A stretch of 20,973 bases of DNA from DASTPP01 sp035762175 (lineage in GTDB: Bacteria; Myxococcota_A; Polyangia; Polyangiales; Polyangiaceae), in the NCBI GenBank assembly GCA_035762175.1, contig DASTPP010000163.1, positions 1 through 20,973 on the forward strand, written 5' to 3'. Below the pieces are notes generated by a model. It saw nothing but the letters and a program-made list of their open reading frames with translations. It was not told where the DNA came from and did not search any database. The translations under genes were made by a program, and so were the position numbers. Below, piece after piece: positions 7,633-13,931 of this stretch (positions are counted from its first letter, which is position 1; every line of letters begins with the position of its first letter).

Positions 7633-7902
7633 GCCGGGGCCCTCGTCGCCGACGCCCTCGTCGCCGACGCCAAGCGCGACGACGACCGCGCGCTCACGAC
7701 CTTTCCGGTCGAGGGCGACGAGGTCGACGGCGCCCGCCGCCGCACGCGCACGTTCGGCCTGACGGCCGATCGGCTCGCCGCCGCCGGCTCGCGCGCCGTG
7801 GCCATGTACCTCCGGGGGGCCCGGCCGCGCCCCGCCCCCGACGCCGCCGGCTGGGGGCTTCGCCTCGCGGGCCCGGGCCCCGTCGTGCAAACGCGATTGT
7901 AA
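7633..7902 (+). pseudogene. coding-like stretch without a start codon (gene remnant or unrecognised start)
   Basis: Immediately after the epimerase stop, a different frame runs to a TAA at 7900-7902. About 87 codons have G or C in nearly every third position, with only a handful of exceptions, which is the signature of real genes here. The product includes ALTTFPVEGDEVDG, TRTFGLTADRLAAAGSRAVA and PDAAGWGLRLAGPG. It begins with an in-frame perfect 15-bp tandem duplication (7640-7654 and 7655-7669). The frame stays open back into the epimerase gene, but no ATG, GTG or TTG precedes the coding-like part; the first ones, GTG and ATG, lie inside it at VAMYLRG. A hairpin starts on the stop codon, as expected at a true gene end. 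I do not recognise the family. It is probably a 5'-truncated remnant. Confidence 0.45.
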
Positions 7903-7927
7903 GCGCCCCGGGGGCAATCGGGGCGCT
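7902..7927 (+). terminator. hairpin at the end of the start-less ORF
   Basis: AGCGCCCC, a 10-nt loop and GGGGCGCT form a perfect 8-bp stem that begins on the last base of the TAA at 7900-7902. There is no T-tract. Confidence 0.45.
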
Positions 7928-8077
7928 CCCGACGTAGGAGGGCAGACCCCCCCAACAATTTACCTAGCCCCGGTTCGCCCACGGGGCCGGCACGGCCGAC
8001 GAATCGCGGCACGAGCGCGGGGCTCGTCGCGCGCCCCGGGCCGGCCGCGCCGGGCGGGCCCATCGAAAGAGGACTCG

Positions 8078-9979
8078 ATGCGTTCACGAACTTCGCCCTC
8101 ACTCGGGCGCGCGGTCGCCCTTCTGCTGGCCTTCGGCGCCCTCGGGCCGGCCGCCTGTTCCGGCGTCGACGGCCCGGCGGCGCCCGGCGAGCGCGGATCG
8201 GCGATCAAGAGCGGCACCAAGGACGACGGGGTAAAATACCCCGAGACCGTGATCTTGAACGGCCTGGACGCCGAGGGCAAGGTCCGCATACGCGCCACGG
8301 GCGCGGTCATCGCGCCCCGCGTGGTGCTCACGGCGGGGCACGTCTTCGTGGCAAAGCTCGTCTCCGATCTCAAGGTCAAGACGTGGTGCGTGCTCTCGCC
8401 GGCGACCGACAAGAAGGCCGCCGCCAAGCTCGCCGAGGCGCCCCACGACGACGCCCACGCCAAGGTCAAAGACCTCAAAACCGAAGACCTCGACACCTCG
8501 CTGCTCAACGGCCACCACGATATCGGCCTGCTCTTGCTGGACAAGGGCCAAGACATCAAGCTCGACAAGTACCCCGAGCTCGCCAACGAGCCCCTGCCCG
8601 ACAGCACCAACGAGGCCCCCGTCAAGGTGATTCAGGTCGGCCGCATCGACGACGGCAAGACGACCGAGTCGGCGTTCTATCGAAAAAATACCTTGATGAC
8701 CTGGTTGGCGGACACCACCAAGAAAGCCTACGAGCTAGATTACACCGGCTATTACCCCATCATGGAGCCCGGCGACTCGGGCGGCCCCGTCGAGGCCATC
8801 GTCGGCGACACCGATACGCACAAAATCGTCGCCGTCAACTCGCGCGTCGTCCAGCTGAAGGTCAAGAAGGAAGACGACAAGGGGGTCGACTTGCTCGCCC
8901 GCGTTGACCCGCTCTGCGAGTGGATCAATGGCCACATCAAGGACGCCGGCGGCGGCGGCCCCGGCTGCCCTGCCAAGGCGCTGCCCAAGCGCCTGGGCGC
9001 GCCGCCCCCGGCCGACATCGCCCCCCCCGACGCCTCGCCCCGCGGCGCGCGCGAGGCGCCGCCCACCGGGTACATGTTCGTCAGCCCACCACCCGAAGGC
9101 CCGGCCTCCATCGGGCCCTCGCTCTGCACCACCGGCGACCCGGCCTGCGAGGCCTTGTGCCCATGTGCCTGCGGAGACGGCGGCAGCGGCGGCTCCGGCG
9201 GCAGCGGCGGAGACGGCGGCGGCAGCTCGGGCGGCAGCGGCGGCGCCGGAGGTTCGGACGGCACAGGTGGCTCGGGCGGCTCGGGCGGAAGCAATGGCTC
9301 GGGCGGTGATGGCGGTTCCGGCGGCAGCGGCGGCTCGGGCGGCGGCGCGACGGGCGGCAGCGGCGGCTCGGGCGGTGGCATGACGGGTGGCGGCGGCGGC
9401 ACGGGCGGCAGCGGCACGGGCGGCGTCAACGGCGCTGGCGGAAGTGGCACCACGGCCGGTGCAGGCGGCACGGGCGGTGGCGGCGGTCCCGGCGGGACGG
9501 GCGGTAGCGGCACAGGTGGCGGCGGCACGGGCGGTAGCGGCACCGGTGGCTTCCCCGGCACCGGCGGCACCGGTGGCTTCCCCGGCACCGGCGGCACCGG
9601 CGGCTTCCCTGGCAGCGGCGGCACGGGCGGCACGGGCGGCTTCCCCGGCAGCGGTGGCTCGGGCGGCTTCAGTGGCGCGGGCGGCACCGGCGGGGCGGGG
9701 GGTGTCACCGCCAGTTGCGTCGATCAGTGCGGCGTCTACGACGAATCCTTCGTTTGCCAGTGCGACGACCTGTGCGTAGAGTATGAAGACTGCTGCCCCG
9801 ACAAGATTGCGCTCTGCGGCGACGAGCTGGGCGGCAGCGGCGGCTCGGGCGGCGGCGCGACAAGCGGCAGCGGGGGCTCGGGCGGCGGCGCGACGGGCGG
9901 TAGCGGCGGCTCGGGGGGTGGCACCGGCGGAGGGGCGAGCGGCTTCGGCGGCTCGCACGTCTCGGTCGACCTGCCCTGA
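8078..9979 (+). CDS. exported trypsin-like serine protease with Gly-rich spacer and somatomedin-B-like domain
   Basis: 633 residues from ATG 8078, with AAAGAGGA just upstream. A signal peptide (RAVALLLAFGALGPAAC) ends near C27; the lipobox is imperfect (Pro at -3), so lipidation is uncertain. Residues 40-285 are a chymotrypsin-fold (S1) domain with an intact triad: H88 in VVLTAGHVF, D148 in HHDIGLLLLD and S234 in EPGDSGGPV. A Pro-rich linker follows, then about 180 residues of Gly/Ser/Thr repeats including several GTGGFPGTGG units. Residues 547-580 hold eight cysteines spaced as in somatomedin-B modules (CVDQC...CQCDDLC...EDCCPD...C). A second Gly-rich tail ends the protein. It probably cleaves external or surface proteins, with the small domain acting in binding. 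Confidence 0.82.
   Translation: MRSRTSPSLGRAVALLLAFGALGPAACSGVDGPAAPGERGSAIKSGTKDDGVKYPETVILNGLDAEGKVRIRATGAVIAPRVVLTAGHVFVAKLVSDLKVKTWCVLSPATDKKAAAKLAEAPHDDAHAKVKDLKTEDLDTSLLNGHHDIGLLLLDKGQDIKLDKYPELANEPLPDSTNEAPVKVIQVGRIDDGKTTESAFYRKNTLMTWLADTTKKAYELDYTGYYPIMEPGDSGGPVEAIVGDTDTHKIVAVNSRVVQLKVKKEDDKGVDLLARVDPLCEWINGHIKDAGGGGPGCPAKALPKRLGAPPPADIAPPDASPRGAREAPPTGYMFVSPPPEGPASIGPSLCTTGDPACEALCPCACGDGGSGGSGGSGGDGGGSSGGSGGAGGSDGTGGSGGSGGSNGSGGDGGSGGSGGSGGGATGGSGGSGGGMTGGGGGTGGSGTGGVNGAGGSGTTAGAGGTGGGGGPGGTGGSGTGGGGTGGSGTGGFPGTGGTGGFPGTGGTGGFPGSGGTGGTGGFPGSGGSGGFSGAGGTGGAGGVTASCVDQCGVYDESFVCQCDDLCVEYEDCCPDKIALCGDELGGSGGSGGGATSGSGGSGGGATGGSGGSGGGTGGGASGFGGSHVSVDLP
9173..9708 (+). repeat. low-complexity DNA encoding the Gly/Ser/Thr spacer
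   Basis: GGCGGCAGC/GGCGGCACG-type triplet repeats inside the protease gene. The last part (about 9539-9660) has near-identical units encoding GTGGFPGTGG. Length variation between strains would be expected here. Confidence 0.8.
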
Positions 9980-9989
9980 AGCCTGTTGG

Positions 9990-10140
9990 GGCGCCCGGGT
10001 TGGCCCGTGCCTCGGCTTGAGGCGCGCCCGGGTTGGCCCGTGGGCCGGCTCGAGGCGCCCGGGTTGGCCCGTGGGCCGGCTCGAGGCGCCCGGGGTGGCT
10101 CGTGGGCCGGCTCGAGGCGCCCGGGGTGGCTCGTGCCCCG
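9990..10140. repeat. 31-bp tandem repeat array, about five copies, in a convergent gap
   Basis: Units start at 9990, 10021, 10054, 10085 and 10116. Each opens with GGCGCCCGGG and continues through TTGGCCCGTGGGCCGGCTCG (or a GTGGCTCG variant) to CGA. Unit 2 has a 2-bp insertion, and units 1 and 5 are divergent at their outer ends. The period is not a multiple of three, which argues against a coding role. It begins 10 bp after the protease stop codon. Confidence 0.85.
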
Positions 10141-10164
10141 GGCTTCGGCCTCCCCTTTCATTGA

Positions 10165-10195
10165 CCCTCGACCTACGATTTCGCGGGGTCGAGGG
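10165..10195. terminator. hairpin between convergent genes
   Basis: CCCTCGACC, a 13-nt loop and GGTCGAGGG form a perfect 9-bp stem. It lies between the 31-bp array and the stop of the minus-strand lipoprotein gene at 10219, so it could stop transcription from either side. No long T-tract is present. Confidence 0.45.
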
Positions 10196-10218
10196 GCCTT
10201 CGGGGCGCGCCCGGCGGG

Positions 10219-11304
10219 CTACTCGTTGTCGTCGACCTCGGCTTCCGGCTGGGGGATGCAAATGGCCGCCGGCACCACCGAGCGAAAGATGGTGCGCTCC
10301 AACTTGTCGCCGCAAAGTTGGTCTTTCGCCGCCTCGCTCGGCGCATTCGACTCGAGCAGATCGTCGCAGGCCTTTTGCATCTCGCTCGGGTCGAGCGTCC
10401 AGATTTCGTAATCGTACTTGGTGACGACCTTGGCGCAGCCCGGGTAGTCTTGCTCGTCGCTGAAATAGCACCGGCTCTCGTACTGGCCCGAGCCCTTGCG
10501 GTCGGTCTGCTTCCACGGCGTCGCCATACCCTCGCCGCCGCTGAGGTTGACCGACCACTCGGTCTGGGCGTTGCCGACGTTGCAGTCGGCCCCGTTCAGC
10601 CCGAGCTGCTTCTGGTACTCGTCGCAGAACGACTTGCCCGGCGGCACGTCGAACGGCGGCGGAATGTACCCGGGCGGCACCCCGTGGGCGCTGCCCCCGA
10701 CCACCTCGGCCGTGGCGATCGTGGCCGAGAGCTTACCCTGGCACGCGAGCATGCAGTAGTACCGGCCCCGGTGCCCTTCGGTCGGCGGGTTGCTCGGCCC
10801 GAAGGCCTTCTTGCCGAGAGACTTGCCCTCGGCGTCGAAGTACTCTTTCGAGCCCCCGAGCCAACGCTCGTACTCGCCGTTCTCGGGCATGCTCCAGTCT
10901 GCGGGCATGTATCGAATGGCGCCCGCCTTCGGGTCGGTGATCTTCGTCTTGAACGAACAGGTGACGTCGCGCGGCGTCGGCATGAAGCCCGGCCCGCAGC
11001 GCCCCAGCACCCACTGGGTCATCGCCAAATTGACGTTCATGACCCCGGGGGCGGGCGACGAGACGAGCGGCCCCTGCGCGTCATTCTGCACGTTGCAGGG
11101 CGGCAACGCCGGCCCCGGCGGCGGCCCCGGCGGCCCTCCCGGCTGGGTGTCCGTCACCCCGACCTCGGCCTGCGTCGGCAAGGCGGCCGCCCCCGTGCCC
11201 CCGCCGCCCCGCTCGCGCGCCCGCCCGCAGCCCGCTGCGTACGCCACCGCGAGCCCTACCGCCGTCATCGTTACCACACGAATCTGCGTTCGCTGCATCG
11301 GCAC
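10219..11304 (-). CDS. Cys-rich lipoprotein of unknown function
   Basis: 361 residues. The N-terminus IRVVTMTAVGLAVAYAAGC is a lipoprotein signal with lipidation predicted at C26 (AAGC). A Gly/Pro-rich tether (GGGGTGAAALPTQ, GGPPGPPPGPALPP) precedes a globular region with about a dozen cysteines, for example CNVQND, CGPGFMPTPRDVTC, YYCMLACQG, SFCDEYQ and SRCYFSDEQDYPGC. Disulfides outside the cytoplasm are likely. Aromatic and acidic segments include YERWLGGSKEYFDAEGK. I do not recognise a family. Start: GTG at 11304 has GGAGG 6-7 nt upstream; an in-frame ATG two codons later (11298) is also possible. It converges with the protease gene and diverges from the gene at 11909 across a repeat-filled gap. 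Confidence 0.75.
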   Translation of the reverse strand: MPMQRTQIRVVTMTAVGLAVAYAAGCGRARERGGGGTGAAALPTQAEVGVTDTQPGGPPGPPPGPALPPCNVQNDAQGPLVSSPAPGVMNVNLAMTQWVLGRCGPGFMPTPRDVTCSFKTKITDPKAGAIRYMPADWSMPENGEYERWLGGSKEYFDAEGKSLGKKAFGPSNPPTEGHRGRYYCMLACQGKLSATIATAEVVGGSAHGVPPGYIPPPFDVPPGKSFCDEYQKQLGLNGADCNVGNAQTEWSVNLSGGEGMATPWKQTDRKGSGQYESRCYFSDEQDYPGCAKVVTKYDYEIWTLDPSEMQKACDDLLESNAPSEAAKDQLCGDKLERTIFRSVVPAAICIPQPEAEVDDNE

Positions 11305-11382
11305 TTGTATCCTCCGGCCCGAGGTACGTTGAAAGCGATGTGCTTACTCCCGCAGAGCTAGAGCCCAGCCGCCCAGGTTGAA

Positions 11383-11538
11383 GAGGGCGTTGCGCAACGG
11401 TGGGCCCAGCGCCGCCCAGACCGCCCAGGCGGACGAGGGCGTTGCACAACGATGGGCCCAGCCCGGCCCAGACCGCCCAGGCGGACGAGGGCGTTGCGCA
11501 ACGGTGGGCCCAGCGCCGCCCAGACCGCCCAGGTTGAA
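11383..11538. repeat. 52-bp tandem repeat, three copies
   Basis: Copies start at 11383, 11435 and 11487. Each begins GAGGGCGTTGCGCAACGG and contains the palindrome GTTGCGCAAC (copy 2: GTTGCACAAC), then TGGGCCCAGC and CAGACCGCCCAGG. The third copy runs into the inverted repeat that follows. The period is not a multiple of three, so the open minus-strand frames here are not protein genes. Confidence 0.85.
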
Positions 11539-11723
11539 ACCTGGGCTCCGCCAGAACCGCGGGAACGACCCTCCAAGCCCGGCGCTTCGGCCGGGCTCCC
11601 TCGGTCGGTAGCCCAGGGGTCACGCGCGGATCGCAAGGACTCGCAGAGCCCGGCCGAAGCGCCGGGCTTTGCTCTCCGTTCGAAGGGCGCTGGCGGAGCC
11701 CAGGTTTCAACCTGGGCGGTCTG
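11521..11723. repeat. composite inverted repeat with 78-bp arms, each carrying two hairpins
   Basis: Left arm 11521-11598, right arm 11646-11723, spacer 47 bp. The outer 34 bp of each arm are perfect reverse complements, and so are the inner 24 bp. The 20 bp between them are the same length in both arms but have diverged (about 8 of 20 match). Each arm also has two internal palindromes: CCCAGGTT-GA-AACCTGGG, and AGCCCGGC with loop GCTTCG and GCCGGGCT. The structure resembles REP/BIME clusters or a small non-autonomous element. The outer end shares CAGACCGCCCAGG with the 52-bp array. Confidence 0.85.
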
Positions 11724-11908
11724 GGCGCTGTACTGGCGGAGAGGCGCAGCGGGCGAGCAAAGGGCCGATTTTGTCTCTGGCCCCCGAAAAAGGAGGGCGG
11801 CCAAAAAAATCGGGCAACTGGCCCCGTGGCCTGGCCGAGCGGGTAGGTGACACCCAAAGCCTGGCCACTAGGGGCCGGGGGGAGGGTGTCGATCGAGGAG
11901 ACCCTGCC

Positions 11909-12967
11909 GTGACCAACCGAACCAATACCGAAGCCATTCTCCATCACCAGCCCAACCGCCCCATTCCGCGACCCGTGACCGAGCCCCCCAACCAGCCCCC
12001 GAAGGCGGCCGCCCCGCCCGCCAAGAAGGCCCGCGCCCGCCCGAAGGCCGGCCGCGCCCCGAAGGAGGGCGCCGGCGCCACCCGCCGCGCGCCCAAGGGC
12101 GGCGACGGCGACGAAGGTGGCGAGGGCGAACCAGCCGGCCCGGGCGAGGGGGCGGCGGCCCTCGTCCTCGCGGACGGCGGTTCAACCGAGCGCGCGGCGG
12201 CCTACGCCCGCGTGGAAGCCGAAATCAAGGCTGTGCCCCGCGAGAGCTTGCGCCCCATCAACGTGCACGTGCCGAGCGCGGTCGCGCTCGTTCTCGGCAC
12301 GTTGCCCCGGTTGCTGGCCCTGCGCGACGAGATTCTCGCGACCTTCCCCATGCATCCGCCCGAGACGATCGACCGGCTGCGCGACTATGCCTTGGCCGCT
12401 GCCCACGCCTACGTCCGCGCCTTGCCCCGCGGCGGGGGCGAGAAGCGCCTGCGCGCCCTCGTGAACGAGGCCGGACCGCTGCGCGAGCGCCTGCTCGTCA
12501 GCGCCGAGGCGCTCGTCATTTTCGGCCTGCTCGACGCGACGAGGGTGGCGATCATTCGCCGGGGCACGGGCCACCTCGACATGGCCCAAGACCTCTTGGC
12601 CCTCGCCGCGCTCTTTCGCGAGGCGGGGCCCGCCCTGGTCGCGAAGACTCCCCTCACGCCCGCCGAGGTCGAGCGCGCGGCCCAGCTCGGCGAGCTCGTG
12701 CTCGAGGCGCTCGGGCAGCACCAGCAGGGCACCGACGGCGAGGGCGCCCCGGGCGAGGCCGAAGAGCACCTCGGCAAGGCATTCGAGCTCATGCGCCGCG
12801 CGTACGATGAGTGCCGCCGCTCCGTGAACACCCTACGTTGGAACGAAGGCGACGCCGACGAGATCGCCCCTCCGCTCGCGCATAGCCGTCGCCGGGGAAG
12901 GCGCGCCCAGGCCGACGAGCCCGGCCCCGTCGACCCCGGCAGCGAGCCGGGCGTGCCAGGCCTGTAA
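11909..12967 (+). CDS. helical protein of unknown function with Ala/Pro/Lys-rich N-terminal tail
   Basis: 352 residues from GTG 11909, which has GAGGAG 8 nt upstream; the frame is open further back only through repeat DNA. Residues 1-85 are a disordered tail with Lys/Ala/Pro repeats (KKARARPKAGRAPKEG) and then acidic Gly-rich sequence. Residues 95-310 are predicted helical: TERAAAYARVEAEIKAVP, the conserved-looking RPINVHVPSAVALVLGTLPRLLAL, then YALAAAHAYVRALP and SAEALVIFGLLDATRVAIIRRG. The region ends FELMRRAYDECRRSVNTLRW, followed by a charged tail. There is no signal peptide or membrane span. I do not recognise a domain. The basic tail could bind nucleic acid, but that is a guess. A strong terminator follows 80 nt after the stop. 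Confidence 0.75.
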   Translation: MTNRTNTEAILHHQPNRPIPRPVTEPPNQPPKAAAPPAKKARARPKAGRAPKEGAGATRRAPKGGDGDEGGEGEPAGPGEGAAALVLADGGSTERAAAYARVEAEIKAVPRESLRPINVHVPSAVALVLGTLPRLLALRDEILATFPMHPPETIDRLRDYALAAAHAYVRALPRGGGEKRLRALVNEAGPLRERLLVSAEALVIFGLLDATRVAIIRRGTGHLDMAQDLLALAALFREAGPALVAKTPLTPAEVERAAQLGELVLEALGQHQQGTDGEGAPGEAEEHLGKAFELMRRAYDECRRSVNTLRWNEGDADEIAPPLAHSRRRGRRAQADEPGPVDPGSEPGVPGL

Positions 12968-13046
12968 GGGCCTTCGTCGGAGCGAGCCAGCCCGGCGACA
13001 CGATCCGAGCGAGCAACGCTCGGGCAGACGCCAGGCAAGCGGGTAG

Positions 13047-13093
13047 GGGCCTCGACGCCGTGGTGAAAACGCCCACGGCGTCGGGGCCCTTTA
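13047..13093 (+). terminator. strong intrinsic terminator
   Basis: A 17-bp stem (left arm 13047-13063, right arm 13073-13089) has one G-T wobble and a 9-nt loop containing AAAA. It is followed directly by TTTA. It lies 80 nt after the stop at 12967 and is the clearest terminator in the window. Confidence 0.7.
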
Positions 13094-13191
13094 GGCCGCG
13101 TCGACGCGAACGGGCCGCCTTCGTTCGGGGGCGCTGACGGCACCTGGCGAAGTACCGACGGCGTCGCGCAGGCCTTCGCCGCGCCCGGCGA

Positions 13192-13500
13192 GGCACTCGA
13201 ACTTTGGCGCGCAGGCCCTTGGCACAGAAAACAGAAGGTTCGAGTGCCTCAAACAAGGCGTTGGCACATGTGCAAGGGCACTTGAACCTTGGTTCGAGGT
13301 CGTTGGCACATGAAATTGAAGGTTCGAGTGCCTCCCCGAGGTCGTTGGCACATGCGGCGAGGCACTCGAACCTTGCCCGTGGCACAGTGACACCTGGGCG
13401 TGAAGGGTCGAGTACCCCCCCCGGGCCGTCGGCCCAGGCGAAAACGCCCTCGAACCTTGGCCCGAGGTCGTTGGCACACCCGGTCGAAGCTTCGAGTGCC
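13192..13500. repeat. 42-bp-period array of 14-bp cores in strictly alternating orientation
   Basis: Cores start at 13192, 13235, 13277, 13319, 13361, 13403, 13445 and 13487. Spacing is 43 bp once, then exactly 42 bp six times. Odd-numbered cores read GGCACTCGAACCTT and even-numbered ones read its reverse complement AAGGTTCGAGTGCC, with 0-4 differences. The 28-bp linkers do not flip: most carry GGTCGTTGGCACATG in direct orientation. Weak half-matching cores occur at the expected next positions on both sides (about 13150 and 13529), so the array fades at its ends. A period of 42 bp is four helical turns and also 14 codons. Confidence 0.88.
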
Positions 13501-13819
13501 ACTCGCGGGGTGCTGGCGGGGCTGACGAAGCCCGCGTCGCTTGCCAGTCGCCAAGTTGGGCTCTGAAGCGTCGGCCCGCCGTCGCGAGAGAGGCCGCCCT
13601 CGGGGCGCAGACATCACGGCAGGCGAGTGAGAGGCCCACGGGTCAATGCCGGGGTTCATCGCCGAGCGAAGATGGAAGCGTCGGCAGAGGAGAAACTGTC
13701 AGGGCAGGTACGTAGGTGCCTACTTCTCGCGACAATATAAGGCGTCTGTGCCACATTCGGCGCATTGCCTATTTTTGCCAGAGAATTTGCAATATATCAT
13801 TCAATACAACCAATGTTGC
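13501..13819. other. gene-free stretch with a drop in GC content
   Basis: 13501-13640 is GC-rich, with decayed array sequence at its start and no convincing gene. From about 13700 to 13830 the sequence becomes much richer in A and T (for example GACAATATAAGG and TTGCAATATATCATTC) than anything else in the window. Short open frames here lack a ribosome binding site and the codon bias of the real genes. This marks the upstream border of the NACHT gene and may be imported DNA. Confidence 0.5.
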
Positions 13820-13847
13820 TTGACCGTTCAACCCTGGGTCGTACCCT
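13820..13847 (+). promoter_or_regulatory. candidate promoter for the NACHT gene
   Basis: TTGACC at 13820-13825 and TACCCT at 13842-13847 are separated by 16 bp at the downstream edge of the AT-richer stretch. Transcription would start about 75 nt before the ATG at 13932. It is the best -35/-10 pair I can find in this gap, but other AT-rich hexamers are present. Confidence 0.35.
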
Positions 13848-13931
13848 GCAAGCATCGGCTCGGCCGCAGCCCAACGCTCACTACGCACGACATGTAGGTA
13901 GAGCCAGTGCCAATAAGCCGGCAGGGGTACC

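Noticed and set aside
8735..10558. Minus-strand ORF opposite the Gly-rich protease gene
   Set aside because: The Ala/Arg-only composition mirrors the Gly/Ser repeats; it also runs through the 31-bp array and across another gene.
11358..11947. Minus-strand ORFs with repeated Trp/Arg-rich segments
   Set aside because: They translate the 52-bp repeats and the inverted repeat. The repeat period is not a multiple of three and there is no start signal.
13261..13480. Sigma-54 promoters at the TTGGCACA motifs
   Set aside because: TGGCAC is present, but the second element (TTGCA/T) is missing or off by one at each copy, and the copies are array linkers.
13192..13500. CRISPR array
   Set aside because: The repeated core is only 14 bp and alternates in orientation, and the would-be spacers share sequence with each other. 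No cas gene is present.
13204..13566. Protein gene of 14-residue repeats (EGSSAS.../HSNLG...RSLAH)
   Set aside because: It is the 42-bp array in translation. All three minus-strand frames are also open across it, there is no ribosome binding site, and codon bias is absent. The multiple-of-three period keeps a small doubt.
13646..13897. Small ORF of 83 codons in the AT-richer stretch upstream of the NACHT gene
   Set aside because: There is no ribosome binding site or codon bias, and it overlaps the candidate promoter. Low GC alone makes it look different.
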